Source: Planococcus donghaensis MPA1U2
GTDB taxonomy: Bacteria > Bacillota > Bacilli > Bacillales_A > Planococcaceae
Assembly (NCBI RefSeq): GCF_000189395.1
Contig: NZ_AEPB01000017.1
Span: 4 to 52,743 of the forward strand
DNA: 52,740 bases
Direction: 5' to 3'
The number at the start of each line of letters is the position of its first letter. The stretch's first letter is position 1. This document shows positions 15,732-27,548 of this stretch, piece after piece. Both the position numbers and the translations under genes were made by a program. The notes below the pieces were generated by a model. It was not told the DNA's origin. It searched no databases and saw nothing but the letters and a program-made list of their open reading frames with translations.

Positions 15732-15917
15732 TTAGAATAACCCGCCAATTCCTTTTTTAGCTATTAAAGATTTAGCAGAATCCATCAATTCTTTCTTTTC
15801 AGTTTCATCAATTTTACCATCATCATAAGCTTCTTTAGCTTGCACCAATACTTCTTTTGCTTCGCTTAAGTCTGCATTGTTCAATTTCTCTTTTAAAGCT
15901 TCGAATTTTTGACTCAT
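15732..15917 (-). CDS. small charged helical protein, unknown
   Basis: A 61-residue frame starting MSQKFEALKEKLNNADLSE and ending KKGIGGLF. It is rich in Ala, Lys and Glu with heptad-like spacing, so mostly helical, with a glycine-rich hydrophobic end. I chose the ATG at 15917 because AGGAGG lies about 10 bases upstream; an ATG three codons earlier would abut that site and the longer frame has no site. It lies downstream of the suf operon terminator and so has its own promoter or none. I do not recognise the family. A small cytosolic or membrane-associated protein is all that can be said. Confidence 0.7.
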   Translation of the reverse strand: MSQKFEALKEKLNNADLSEAKEVLVQAKEAYDDGKIDETEKKELMDSAKSLIAKKGIGGLF

Positions 15918-16036
15918 GTTTTGCATACCTCCTAAGGATTTATATACGTTACTCTTATACCCTTTAAGCAAGTACCCAAACGCTCCACTTGCATGATTAG
16001 AGATACGACTTGTTATTTCGTTCAAGCCCATAAAAA

Positions 16037-16071
16037 TAACCCTTGGTGTGACAATGTCACACCAAGGGTTA
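16037..16071 (-). terminator. intrinsic terminator of the suf operon
   Basis: A 16-bp perfect stem (16037-16052 with 16056-16071) with a 3-base loop, followed by TTTTTA on the minus strand, 13 bases past the sufB stop. Confidence 0.92.
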
Positions 16072-16083
16072 CATATAAATCGA

Positions 16084-17481
16084 TTAACCGATCGAGCCTT
16101 CCATTTCGAACTTGATTAAACGGTTCATTTCTACCGCATATTCCATTGGAAGTTCTTTTGTAAATGGTTCGATAAAGCCCATAACGATCATTTCTGTAGC
16201 TTCTTGCTCAGAAACGCCACGGCTCATCAAGTAGAACAACTGCTCTTCAGATACTTTTGAAACTTTCGCTTCGTGTTCCAAAGAAACGTTATCGTTTAAG
16301 ATTTCGTTGTATGGAATTGTATCAGAAGTTGATTGGTTATCCATAATCAACGTATCACATTCGATGTTCGAACGTGCGCCGTCAGCTTTACGTCCAAAAT
16401 GAACGATTCCGCGATACGATACTTTCCCGCCTTGTTTTGAAATTGATTTCGAAACAATCGAAGAAGACGTATTTGGAGCCAAGTGAATCATTTTCGCACC
16501 AGCATCTTGGTGTTGTCCTTTACCAGCAATTGCGATTGACAATGTCATGCCACGTGCGCCTTCGCCTTTCAAGTAAACCGCTGGATATTTCATCGTTAAT
16601 TTCGAACCGATGTTGCCATCAATCCATTCCATTGTCCCGTTTTCGTACACAAATGCACGTTTCGTTACAAGGTTAAAGACGTTATTTGCCCAGTTTTGAA
16701 TTGTTGTATAACGGCAGTAAGCATCTTTTTTCACAATAATTTCAACAACGGCTGAGTGAAGTGAATTTGTTGTGTAAACAGGAGCTGTACAACCTTCTAC
16801 GTAATGAACGCTTGCGCCTTCATCTACAATAATCAATGTACGTTCAAATTGACCCATGTTTTCCGAGTTAATACGGAAGTAAGCTTGAAGTGGTGACTCC
16901 ACTTTAATGCCTTTAGGTACGTAAATGAACGAACCACCAGACCAAACAGCTGTATTCAATGCAGCAAATTTATTGTCTGCTGCTGGAATTACTGACTGCC
17001 AATGTTCTTTGAAAAGATCTTCGTTTTCATTTAGTGCAGCACCTGTATCTTTAAAGACGATACCCATGTCTTCTAATTCTTGTTTCATGTTGTGGTAAAC
17101 AACTTCAGATTCGTACTGAGCTGATACACCTGCTAAATATTTTTGCTCTGCTTCTGGAATTCCTAATTTATCAAATGTACGTTTGATTTCTTCAGGAACT
17201 TCATCCCATGAAGTCTGACTTGCTTCTGATGGTTTTACGTAATACGTAATTTCATCAAAGTTCAATGAAGCTAAGTCGCCGCCCCATTGTGGCATTGGCA
17301 TTGAATAAAACAATTTCAATGCTTTTAGACGAGATTTAAGCATCCATTCAGGCTCTTCTTTAATTTTCGAAATTTCTCTTACGATGTCTTCAGTTAAACC
17401 TCTTTTTGATCTAAATACTGAAACATCTTTGTCGTGGAACCCATATTTATAATCACCGATTTCCGGCATTTTTTTCGCCAT
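16084..17481 (-). CDS. sufB: Fe-S cluster assembly scaffold SufB
   Basis: A 465-residue SufB, full length. Together with SufC and SufD it forms the scaffold complex on which Fe-S clusters are built from sulfide supplied by SufS and SufU. Conserved features include the start [13 protein letters not shown], the segment YVEGCTAP near 229-236 and the C-terminal [19 protein letters not shown]. It is the last gene of sufC-sufD-sufS-sufU-sufB, the standard Bacillales order, 20 bases after sufU. A terminator follows. No oddities. Confidence 0.97.
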   Translation of the reverse strand: MAKKMPEIGDYKYGFHDKDVSVFRSKRGLTEDIVREISKIKEEPEWMLKSRLKALKLFYSMPMPQWGGDLASLNFDEITYYVKPSEASQTSWDEVPEEIKRTFDKLGIPEAEQKYLAGVSAQYESEVVYHNMKQELEDMGIVFKDTGAALNENEDLFKEHWQSVIPAADNKFAALNTAVWSGGSFIYVPKGIKVESPLQAYFRINSENMGQFERTLIIVDEGASVHYVEGCTAPVYTTNSLHSAVVEIIVKKDAYCRYTTIQNWANNVFNLVTKRAFVYENGTMEWIDGNIGSKLTMKYPAVYLKGEGARGMTLSIAIAGKGQHQDAGAKMIHLAPNTSSSIVSKSISKQGGKVSYRGIVHFGRKADGARSNIECDTLIMDNQSTSDTIPYNEILNDNVSLEHEAKVSKVSEEQLFYLMSRGVSEQEATEMIVMGFIEPFTKELPMEYAVEMNRLIKFEMEGSIG

Positions 17482-17501
17482 CGTCGTTCCTCCGTTCTAT
17501 G

Positions 17502-20465
<2,964 letters not shown>

Positions 20466-20483
20466 GCTAGTCTCTCCCTTCAA

Positions 20484-21260
20484 TTATGCTTGTCCTACAG
20501 TCTCGTCTTCAATACCAAGTTCAGCTTTGATCCAGTCATAGCCTTCTGCTTCTAATTTATGAGAAAGTTCTTCTCCGCCTGATTTAACAACACGTCCTTG
20601 CATCATTACGTGAACGTGGTCAGGTGTGATGTAGTTTAGTAAACGTTGGTAATGAGTGATGATTAAGCAACCAAAGTTTTCGCTTCTCATTTGGTTGATA
20701 CCTTCTGAAACAACTTTTAATGCATCAATATCAAGTCCAGAGTCAATTTCGTCTAGAACAGCGATTTTTGGTTTGATCATCATTAGTTGTAAAATTTCGT
20801 TACGTTTCTTTTCTCCACCTGAGAAACCTTCGTTCAAGTAACGTTGTGCCATTTCTTGTTCCATATCTAGAACTTCCATTTTGCTGTCTAATTCGCGGAT
20901 AAATTTCATTAATGAAACTTCATCGCCTTCTTCGCGACGAGCATTCATAGCAGAACGCATAAAGTCAGCATTTGTTACGCCAGAAATTTCGCTTGGATAT
21001 TGCATTCCTAAGAAAAGACCTGCACGAGCGCGTTCGTCAACTTCCATCTCAAGAACATCTTCACCATCTAGCGTGATTGTTCCTTGAGTTACTTCATATT
21101 TAGGATGACCCATGATAGCTGATGCTAATGTAGATTTACCAGTACCGTTAGGTCCCATAATTGCGTGAATTTCACCTGTATTAATTGTTAAGTCTACACC
21201 CTTTAAAATCTCTTTGTCTTCGATTTTAACGTGTAAATCTTTAATGACCAAAGTTGACAT
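20484..21260 (-). CDS. sufC: Fe-S cluster assembly ATPase SufC
   Basis: A 258-residue ABC-type ATPase, soluble, that powers the SufBCD scaffold. Walker A is GPNGTGKST at 36-44. The signature is the Suf-specific FSGGEKKRNE near 145-154, and the Walker B with catalytic Glu reads IAVLDEIDSGLD near 165-176. A TGGAGG site precedes the ATG. It is the first gene of the operon; a candidate promoter with an inverted repeat lies upstream at 21307-21350. Confidence 0.97.
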   Translation of the reverse strand: MSTLVIKDLHVKIEDKEILKGVDLTINTGEIHAIMGPNGTGKSTLASAIMGHPKYEVTQGTITLDGEDVLEMEVDERARAGLFLGMQYPSEISGVTNADFMRSAMNARREEGDEVSLMKFIRELDSKMEVLDMEQEMAQRYLNEGFSGGEKKRNEILQLMMIKPKIAVLDEIDSGLDIDALKVVSEGINQMRSENFGCLIITHYQRLLNYITPDHVHVMMQGRVVKSGGEELSHKLEAEGYDWIKAELGIEDETVGQA

Positions 21261-21306
21261 GTATATACCTCCATAAAGTTAATAGTGGAATGGCGAACCA
21301 TCCTTA

Positions 21307-21350
21307 ATTAGTATCATTCTAATCTTAACCCATATTCACCTCACTGGCAA
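21307..21350 (-). promoter_or_regulatory. candidate suf operon promoter with inverted repeat
   Basis: On the minus strand: -35 TTGCCA (complement of 21345-21350), 17-base spacer, -10 TAAGAT (complement of 21322-21327). A 17-base inverted repeat, ATTAG-N7-CTAAT (21307-21323), covers the end of the -10 box and the start site. The repeat may be an operator; no known regulator consensus that I recall fits. Confidence 0.5.
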
Positions 21351-21490
21351 ATCATTAAACCACATCTAAAATGAAGGTAAATCAATTTAGATTACTGCAT
21401 TTCTCACTTATTTACAAAAGCTAGACCTTATAACTCGCATGCTTTTATATTTTCAATAAAAGAATACTAATTGAGAATTCATATCAATAA

Positions 21491-21518
21491 AAAACCAGCA
21501 TCCAAAGATGCTGGTTTT
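21491..21518 (-). terminator. intrinsic terminator after the 51-residue gene
   Basis: A 12-bp perfect stem (21491-21502 with 21507-21518), 4-base loop, and a run of six T residues on the minus strand. Confidence 0.88.
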
Positions 21519-21536
21519 ACACTCTTATATACTAAA

Positions 21537-21692
21537 TTAATCTCGGTGAATTTGCCGTTCGAGCTGGCTGGCTACTTTTTGGCCTAGCTGATAGTCTTGT
21601 TCGCGGCGCTGTTCTACTTCAACAATTTTATCTGTGTCATTTTGGTACTCGTCAATTCCAAAGCCATGTGCATTTCTAAATGCCTGTTCCAT
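21537..21692 (-). CDS. small charged protein, unknown
   Basis: A 51-residue frame starting MEQAFRNAHGFGIDEYQND, with a central EVEQRREQDYQLGQ and a final QLERQIHRD. It is hydrophilic and glutamine/arginine-rich, likely helical. The start is uncertain: the ATG at 21692 has only a weak AGACAGAG site, while an AAAGGAA site lies about 30 bases further up near a non-standard ATT codon in the same frame. A strong terminator directly after the stop supports a real transcription unit. I do not recognise the family. Confidence 0.55.
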   Translation of the reverse strand: MEQAFRNAHGFGIDEYQNDTDKIVEVEQRREQDYQLGQKVASQLERQIHRD

Positions 21693-21860
21693 TTTCTCTG
21701 TCTTATCTATTCCGTTCGATTCAATAATGAACCATTCCTTTCAATCTTGGTTTTTAATATTTACATTAATCATTGTACCCCATTTAATACCAAATAAACA
21801 TCTAAATTGACTAATTAATCTGAAAATAGAACTATTGTCTTAGAGTTCTCAAAAAAAAAA

Positions 21861-21888
21861 GCTCTTTGACGATTGCTCGTCAAAGAGT
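21861..21888 (-). terminator. intrinsic terminator after the lipoprotein gene
   Basis: Stem GCTCTTTGACGA with TCGTCAAAGAGT around a 4-base loop, followed by ten T residues on the minus strand, just past the stop codon. Confidence 0.92.
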
Positions 21889-21895
21889 TCCTTGT

Positions 21896-22423
21896 TTACT
21901 GTGATACTTCGTTATAAATACTAGAAGCAGCTAGACCTAGTTCTTCAAGTATTTCGTTTAACTGAGCATCTGCCTCATTAAACTTCTCATTTGCTTCTTC
22001 AAAAGAAGGTGTTTCTTTTGATAATTCTTCAGCTTTTAGTTCATATGATTCACGCATAGAGGCAAATGCTGAAGTGATTTGTTCTTCTTGATCTTTTAAT
22101 GTTTCTGGAATTTCCAATGAATCAACTGCATTAACCGCTTCGTTACTAGCAGAAATTGCTGCATCTTTCATTTGTTGCAGTTCTTCGCCTTCTGGTAAAG
22201 CTTCTTCTGCTTGGTCCATTTCAAACTTATTCAAGTCTGCATCTACAGCATTGATTGTGTTTGGAATAGACATATAAAATTTCATCATTTCTTTTTTCAC
22301 TTCTGAAGTGTCGTCAGAAGTGTCAGTGCTAGTAGCTGTTTCTTTCGGTTCAGTTGCTTCTTCTTCAGAACAAGCGGTTAATAAAAATGTTGCTGAAAGT
22401 CCAATTGCCCACAATTTCTTCAT
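21896..22423 (-). CDS. lipoprotein, unknown function
   Basis: A 175-residue secreted lipoprotein. The signal peptide MKKLWAIGLSATFLLTACSE ends in the lipobox LTAC, so Cys18 would be lipidated. A Thr/Ser/Glu/Asp linker (about 20-42) is followed by an acidic helical domain rich in Glu and Ala, with repeated EEL-type segments. It resembles the small helical lipoproteins seen in Bacillales with no assigned function. A GGGGGAA site precedes the ATG. It stands alone, with a strong terminator. Confidence 0.8.
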   Translation of the reverse strand: MKKLWAIGLSATFLLTACSEEEATEPKETATSTDTSDDTSEVKKEMMKFYMSIPNTINAVDADLNKFEMDQAEEALPEGEELQQMKDAAISASNEAVNAVDSLEIPETLKDQEEQITSAFASMRESYELKAEELSKETPSFEEANEKFNEADAQLNEILEELGLAASSIYNEVSQ

Positions 22424-22521
22424 ACTAATTCCCCCTATTGTGTATTATCATCGTTATAATAACACAAAAATTACCAATAGAACAGTATATGGGAAAAGTT
22501 GTAATCATCAGATTTTATTAA

Positions 22522-23694
22522 TTATTGCAAACTTTTACGACCATTTGTGAAACGATCAACAATATGCGCTAATGCACCATCACCTGTAACGTTAGCAGCA
22601 GTACCAAAGCTGTCTTGTGCCAAATACAGTGCGATCATTAACGCTACCATCGTCTCGTCAAATCCGAGCATACTTTGTAGCAAACCGATTGCTGCCATAA
22701 CAGCTCCACCTGGAACTCCTGGTGCTGCAATCATTGTAACCCCTAGCATTAAAATAAATGGAAAGAAGCTACCGAATGACGGAACTCCACCTGTTAATAG
22801 CACAACACCAATTGCACATGAAACTAACGTGATGGTACTCCCTGATAAATGAATTGTCGCAAATAACGGAACAGTAAAATCCGTTACTCGTTCGTTAGCT
22901 CCAGATTTGCGCGCTTGACGCAAAGTAACCGGAATCGTTGCTGCTGAAGACTGAGTTCCTAATGCCGTAAAATAGGCGGGCATCATTGTTTTTAAAATTG
23001 AGAATGGGTTTCTTCCTTTTAACGCACCTGCTGTTGAATACTGTAGCATTAGCATTGTCCAGTGAAGAATGATAATCATTAAGAAAACAATCCCGAATAA
23101 CGACAAGATTTCAAATACAGCTCCACCATATGCCATATTGGCGAATATTCCAAAAATATGGAATGGTAAAAGTGGAATAATGATATACGAAATTGTTTTT
23201 TCGATAATTGCTTGGAATTCATCGAAAAACGCTACCATGGTTTTGCTTCCTGTTGATGCCATGCCGATACCTAATAGAAAAGCCAAAATTAAGGCAGCCA
23301 TTACACCAAATAAAGGTGTCATCTCAAGTGCGATAAATGAAGATGCTAATGCATGTTCCGGATCTTCCAAATTGCTCAACGATCCTTGCTTCATAAAATT
23401 AGGCAATACAGTTGTCGCTACAAAAAATGCTAACACACCAGCCGTAACTGTTGACGCATAAGCGATACCAGTAGCGACTCCTAATAATTTACCAGATCCT
23501 TTTCCTAATTTCGCAATTCCTGGAGCAATAAATCCAAGAATAATTAGTGGTACAACAAAGTTTAAGAAATTGCCAAAAATCGAAGTGAATGTTGCAAAAA
23601 CACGCACTAACCATTCTGGTGCAACTAAACCTACAAGAACTCCTAAAACAATCGCCACAACTATACGCGGCAATAAACCAAAATTGAACTTCAT
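22522..23694 (-). CDS. dicarboxylate/amino acid:cation symporter (DAACS family)
   Basis: A 390-residue membrane protein of the DAACS (glutamate transporter) family, driven by sodium or proton gradients. The C-terminal half shows the re-entrant loop serine-rich segment TQSSAATIP, then a TIHLSGSTITL helix and the last re-entrant region GVPGGAVMAA, with AQDSFGTAANVTGDG near the end, where the substrate carboxylates bind. Candidate substrates are serine, threonine, glutamate, aspartate or C4-dicarboxylates; SstT-like and GltP-like proteins share these motifs. It lies beside the methionine importer but has its own ribosome binding site and about 150 bases of gap. Function within the family is uncertain. 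Confidence 0.87.
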   Translation of the reverse strand: MKFNFGLLPRIVVAIVLGVLVGLVAPEWLVRVFATFTSIFGNFLNFVVPLIILGFIAPGIAKLGKGSGKLLGVATGIAYASTVTAGVLAFFVATTVLPNFMKQGSLSNLEDPEHALASSFIALEMTPLFGVMAALILAFLLGIGMASTGSKTMVAFFDEFQAIIEKTISYIIIPLLPFHIFGIFANMAYGGAVFEILSLFGIVFLMIIILHWTMLMLQYSTAGALKGRNPFSILKTMMPAYFTALGTQSSAATIPVTLRQARKSGANERVTDFTVPLFATIHLSGSTITLVSCAIGVVLLTGGVPSFGSFFPFILMLGVTMIAAPGVPGGAVMAAIGLLQSMLGFDETMVALMIALYLAQDSFGTAANVTGDGALAHIVDRFTNGRKSLQ

Positions 23695-23818
23695 CCACCT
23701 GTCCCCCTCATATGAACAATTGTTTCTTTTTTATTATTCAAAAGTAGCACAGACCTTGTTGAATTGTAAGACATATAATAAAACACGAAATATTTTTATT
23801 ATTTCGACAAAATAAAAA

Positions 23819-23838
23819 AAGCACCCTTTCGGATGCTT
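23819..23838 (-). terminator. intrinsic terminator of metNPQ
   Basis: An 8-bp stem with one G-T pair (AAGCACCC with GGATGCTT), loop TTTC, followed by seven T residues on the minus strand. Confidence 0.85.
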
Positions 23839-23846
23839 TTTACTTA

Positions 23847-24665
23847 TCAATCTACTGGTACTACTGAGCCACCCCATTCTTCCAAAATGAAATCTTGAAT
23901 TTCCTGTGAGGTTAACACTTCAACTAATGCTTTCACATTTTCGTTATCTTCATCACCTGCACGCACAGTAATAATATTTACATATGGCGAATCAGATGAT
24001 TCTATTGCAATTGAATCTTCTAGAGGGCTGATGCCAGCATCAATTGCATAGTTGGAGTTGATTAATACTGCATCTCCTTCACCTGATTCATACAACTGAA
24101 CAAGTAAAGCTGCTTCATAGTCTGGCTCAAGCTGTAAATTTTTCGGGTTATCAACAATATCACTCACTTCAGCCGATGTTTTATCTACACCTTCTGCCAA
24201 TGTGATTAAGCCTTCTACCTCAAGCAGTGATAAAATACGCCCCTGCTCCGATACCGAGTTGCTCATCAAAATGGTTGCATCTTGTGGGAGTTCATCAAGA
24301 GAAGCATATTTTTGTGAATAAACACCGATTGGTTCAATGTGAATCCCTCCAGCATTTTCAAACTCATAACCATTATCAGCTATTTGAGTCTCTAAGTAAG
24401 GCACAGTTTGGAAATAGTTAGCATCAATTTCACCAGAATCTAAATCTTTATTTGGCAGGATATAATCCTGATACGTTTCGATTTCTAAGTCAATTCCTTG
24501 TTCTTCAAGCATAGGCTTCGCTTTTTCTAAAATTTCAGCGTGAGGCACGTTAGAGGCTCCTACGCGTAATGTTGCAGATTCTTCTTCGCTAGCTCCACCA
24601 TTTCCATTGCCGCATCCTGCTAATACTAATGCTGTTAACGCTGTTCCTACTACAAATTTCTTCAT
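23847..24665 (-). CDS. metQ: methionine ABC transporter substrate-binding lipoprotein MetQ
   Basis: A 272-residue NlpA/MetQ family lipoprotein that binds methionine outside the membrane and hands it to MetP. The signal peptide ends in the lipobox VLAGC, so Cys18 is lipidated. LRVGASNVPHAEIL (about 33-46) and DANYFQTVPYL (about 80-90) are typical of the family, with methionine-binding aromatic residues in the second. A GGGAGAG site precedes the ATG. It is the third gene of metN-metP-metQ under a SAM riboswitch. Confidence 0.95.
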   Translation of the reverse strand: MKKFVVGTALTALVLAGCGNGNGGASEEESATLRVGASNVPHAEILEKAKPMLEEQGIDLEIETYQDYILPNKDLDSGEIDANYFQTVPYLETQIADNGYEFENAGGIHIEPIGVYSQKYASLDELPQDATILMSNSVSEQGRILSLLEVEGLITLAEGVDKTSAEVSDIVDNPKNLQLEPDYEAALLVQLYESGEGDAVLINSNYAIDAGISPLEDSIAIESSDSPYVNIITVRAGDEDNENVKALVEVLTSQEIQDFILEEWGGSVVPVD

Positions 24666-24715
24666 CTAAATCTCTCCCTTATGTTGTGTTTGTGTATAGA
24701 ACGGAAATTCCGTTT

Positions 24716-25384
24716 TTACCGTTTGTCAGCTTTAATTGTTACTAAATCACCAATATATTGAATGATAAAGACAATAATTAAAATTAAGATTGTTGCCATC
24801 AATGTGACGTCTTCACGACTACGTTGGAAGCCATCTAGGAAAGCAAGTGTACCAAGGCCACCTGCGCCGATAATTCCTGCCATGGCTGTATAGCCAACTA
24901 ATGCGATAGCCGTAACTGTAATACCAGAGATTAAAGCTGGTTTCGATTCTGGTAATAAGACTTTCCAAATAATTGTGCCTGTCGTTGCGCCCATGGAACG
25001 AGCGGCTTCAATAACGCCTTTATCGATTTCTTTTAACGCGATCAAGACCATTCGTGCATAAAATGGAGCAGAACCGATTATCAATGCCGGTAAAGCCGCA
25101 TTAGGTCCACGAATCGTTCCCATAAGTAATAATGTTAATGGGATTAATAGAATGATCAAGATGATAAATGGAATCGAGCGGAATATGTTGACGAATGCGC
25201 CGGTCAACCAATTGACCACTTTGTTTGCCCATAACTGCTTTGGCGCTGTCAAAAATAATAGAATCCCAAGTGCTAACCCAATAATAAATGTAAATAAAGT
25301 CGATATCGTCGTCATATATAAGGTTTCAAGTGTTGCTTCCCACATGCTTTCCCAATCAACGTTTGGAAATAAAGACTCAATCAT
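24716..25384 (-). CDS. metP: methionine ABC transporter permease MetP (MetI)
   Basis: A 222-residue ABC permease with about five membrane helices. The cytoplasmic coupling loop with the EAA motif reads VIEAARSMGATTGTIIWKVLLP (its core is EAARSMGA near 138-145). It forms the channel of the methionine importer as a dimer. It overlaps metN by 8 bases and precedes metQ by about 50. B. subtilis calls this gene metP; in other bacteria it is metI. Confidence 0.95.
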   Translation of the reverse strand: MIESLFPNVDWESMWEATLETLYMTTISTLFTFIIGLALGILLFLTAPKQLWANKVVNWLTGAFVNIFRSIPFIILIILLIPLTLLLMGTIRGPNAALPALIIGSAPFYARMVLIALKEIDKGVIEAARSMGATTGTIIWKVLLPESKPALISGITVTAIALVGYTAMAGIIGAGGLGTLAFLDGFQRSREDVTLMATILILIIVFIIQYIGDLVTIKADKR

Positions 25385-26402
25385 TTTGCATCACCTCCGC
25401 TTGAATATCTTCTGCGCGAAGAAATGCCAACGCTTCTTCAATTTCTGCTGGAGAACCTTTTAACTGCAAAATCAATGTTCCGTACGCTCCTCGCTGTGTA
25501 TGTGAAATGTTACCTTGAACAATATTGACGTCAATCGAATGGCTGCGAATCAATTTTGTTAATAGAGGCTTCTCAGTTTGTTCACCAAGAAAGACCAATT
25601 TAACTAATTCACCTGTAGGATATAATTCCCGCAAGTTTTTAATGGTCTCTTGTGAATCTCCGTTATCGGTTACTTGTGCAACAAAGCGCTTTGTAATTTC
25701 AGCTTGTGGTGATTGGAAAACATTTAAGACATCTCCAAGTTCAACCACTCGACCGCCTTCCATTACAGCTACGCGATGACATATCTTCCTAATAACATGC
25801 ATTTCATGGGTGATTAACACAATAGTTAATCCTAGACGTTTGTTGATATCTACTAGTAAATCTAAAATAGCATCTGTCGTTTCTGGATCAAGTGCTGATG
25901 TTGCTTCATCACACAACAACACTTCTGGGTCATTTGCTAACGCACGAGCAATACCAACGCGTTGCTTTTGTCCACCAGACAGTTCGGATGGATATGCGTT
26001 TTCACGACCTGTTAATCCAACAAGTTCAATGAGTTCTTGTACTCGTTTTCCTCGTTGTGATTTAGCTACTCCGGCAATTTCTAGCGGAAACTCAATATTT
26101 TCTTTTACAGTACGAGACCAAAGCAAGTTAAAATGTTGGAAAATCATACTGACTTTTTGGCGAGCTTTGCGTAATTCTCCACCTTTAATTGCGGTGATCA
26201 TTTGACCGTTGATTTCTACAGTTCCTGATGTCGGTTTTTCTAACCCATTCAACAAACGGATCAATGTACTTTTTCCTGCTCCGCTATATCCAATGATCCC
26301 AAAAACCTCTCCATCGGCAATAGATAAATCTACTTCGTCAACGGCAGTAAGAATTGCTTTACCCGTATCGAATTTCTTTGTTACTTTCTTTAACTCAATC
26401 AT
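25377..26402 (-). CDS. metN: methionine ABC transporter ATP-binding protein MetN
   Basis: A 341-residue ATPase of the methionine uptake transporter. Walker A is GYSGAGKST at 38-46, the signature LSGGQKQR is near 140-147, and Walker B LLCDEATSALD near 160-170. The C-terminal 75 residues form the NIL regulatory domain, which binds methionine and inhibits transport. A GGGG site precedes the ATG. It is the first gene after a SAM riboswitch, and its 3' end overlaps metP. Confidence 0.97.
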   Translation of the reverse strand: MIELKKVTKKFDTGKAILTAVDEVDLSIADGEVFGIIGYSGAGKSTLIRLLNGLEKPTSGTVEINGQMITAIKGGELRKARQKVSMIFQHFNLLWSRTVKENIEFPLEIAGVAKSQRGKRVQELIELVGLTGRENAYPSELSGGQKQRVGIARALANDPEVLLCDEATSALDPETTDAILDLLVDINKRLGLTIVLITHEMHVIRKICHRVAVMEGGRVVELGDVLNVFQSPQAEITKRFVAQVTDNGDSQETIKNLRELYPTGELVKLVFLGEQTEKPLLTKLIRSHSIDVNIVQGNISHTQRGAYGTLILQLKGSPAEIEEALAFLRAEDIQAEVMQND

Positions 26403-26434
26403 TCTTCGAACACCCCTAAATCCTAAAATAAAAA

Positions 26435-26464
26435 GCCCTTCTGCGCATAAATGAGCAGAAGGGC
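26435..26464 (-). terminator. SAM riboswitch terminator
   Basis: A 10-bp perfect stem (GCCCTTCTGC with GCAGAAGGGC) and 10-base loop, followed by TTTTTATTTT on the minus strand. It lies between the SAM aptamer and metN and is the expression platform. Confidence 0.92.
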
Positions 26465-26489
26465 AAACGTATATTATACGGAAACCAAT

Positions 26490-26594
26490 CTCTCATCTGT
26501 CAAAGCTTTCGCTTTGAGTGACTTGGCACCATTTCATTTTCATGACGGTTGCCGGGCTTCATAGGGCACTTCCCTCCACCGCTCTTAATAAGAG
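26490..26594 (-). promoter_or_regulatory. SAM riboswitch (S box, SAM-I)
   Basis: On the minus strand the leader begins CTCTTATTAAGAG, then CGGTGGAGGGA, GCCCTATGAAGCCCGGCAACC, GGTGCCAA, and closes with GACAGATGAGAG. These are the conserved S-box elements, and the 5' CTCTTAT and 3' GATGAGAG form the closing stem. It is followed by a terminator before metN. High SAM should shut off the methionine importer. Confidence 0.96.
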
Positions 26595-26662
26595 TTCGAT
26601 ATGAAATTATTTAATAACTAAACCTGTAATAAGCGCTCTTGCTTTCTTATCAGAAAACTAAT

Positions 26663-26998
26663 TTACCATGACCGACTGTATTCGTCAACAGCTTTTAACT
26701 TATTATATAAATAAGGGACCGAATGAAATGCATAAACTTTTTCTTTTAGTTTGCCGTCTTCTGTAATTAAGAGACAAGGTACACTTTCCACTTCATAAAG
26801 ATCTGCAATTTCTTGAACGTAATTCAAGTTTGCTTTGCCCATAGGCAAGTCGGGTAGTAGTTCCGTGATGACCGACAACATCTTAGATGCTACTTGGCAT
26901 GTTCCACACATCGGCGTGTATAAATAATAGGCAGTTACATTTTGGGTATTTTTTTCTTTTGTCCATTCTTTATGTGTCCATTCTTTCATATTCTTCAT
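26663..26998 (-). CDS. yusE: thioredoxin-like protein YusE
   Basis: A 111-residue thioredoxin-fold protein. The active-site CxxC is Cys31 and Cys34 in TPMCGTCQVA, and the cis-proline loop reads VESVPCLLI near 71-79. The pair CGTC differs from classic CGPC, hinting at a specialised partner. Its ATG overlaps the yusF stop (ATGA), so translation is coupled; an ATG three codons later with better spacing from the AGAGGG site may be used instead. Gene order yusF-yusE matches B. subtilis. No partner is known. Confidence 0.87.
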   Translation of the reverse strand: MKNMKEWTHKEWTKEKNTQNVTAYYLYTPMCGTCQVASKMLSVITELLPDLPMGKANLNYVQEIADLYEVESVPCLLITEDGKLKEKVYAFHSVPYLYNKLKAVDEYSRSW

Positions 26999-27330
26999 CC
27001 CTCTATTAATAGCTTTTTAACTTGAATATTTGCAGTAACGAGTACATCTTTCAATATCCTAAGCGGCGTTGTGGCGACTTCTTTATAGCACCGGTCGATA
27101 TAAAAATGACTAGCTTCAGGAAACTCACGCTTTACTAATTTGCGCAATTTCTCACCGGAAGAGTCAGCATCTACCAATATGATGATGTCCTGACCTTCGT
27201 ATGGCAGTAAAAGTTCTTCAAGTCTTGTTGCACTTACTGTACCATTTGTACAAAGAATCGTCACGGGTTCTGCAATGAGTGGTGCTATTCTTAACTTATC
27301 GCTAATCCCCTCTACAACGATCACCTTCAT
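26995..27330 (-). CDS. yusF: Toprim-domain protein YusF
   Basis: A 111-residue single Toprim domain. The catalytic Glu is in VIVVEG (residues 3-8) and the DxD motif reads VDADSSG near 54-60. Such small Toprim proteins relate to RNase M5 and primase-like nucleases; their target is not known. I chose the ATG at 27330 since GGGGTG lies 6 bases upstream; a GTG three codons earlier is in that site. It is cotranscribed with yusE, a thioredoxin-like protein, as in B. subtilis. Confidence 0.85.
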   Translation of the reverse strand: MKVIVVEGISDKLRIAPLIAEPVTILCTNGTVSATRLEELLLPYEGQDIIILVDADSSGEKLRKLVKREFPEASHFYIDRCYKEVATTPLRILKDVLVTANIQVKKLLIEG

Positions 27331-27518
27331 AACCCTCACCCCATCGAATCAAGAATATGATAAGTCCGACTTTCTAGTCATCACATATTAATGCTTCAAG
27401 ACCCATTGATGCGAAATAAACTTCTTTATCAATTTGCTTACTTTAAAAATACCAATGTTAGAGGGCTTCGTCCATTTTCAAGCTCAGAACAAGTAAGGCT
27501 AAAGAAACCCAATAAAAA

Positions 27519-27540
27519 AAGCGCCAAGATGCTGGCGCTT
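27519..27540 (-). terminator. intrinsic terminator after gcvH
   Basis: An 8-bp perfect stem (AAGCGCCA with TGGCGCTT), 6-base loop, followed by T residues on the minus strand. Confidence 0.88.
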
Positions 27541-27548
27541 TTCCAAAA

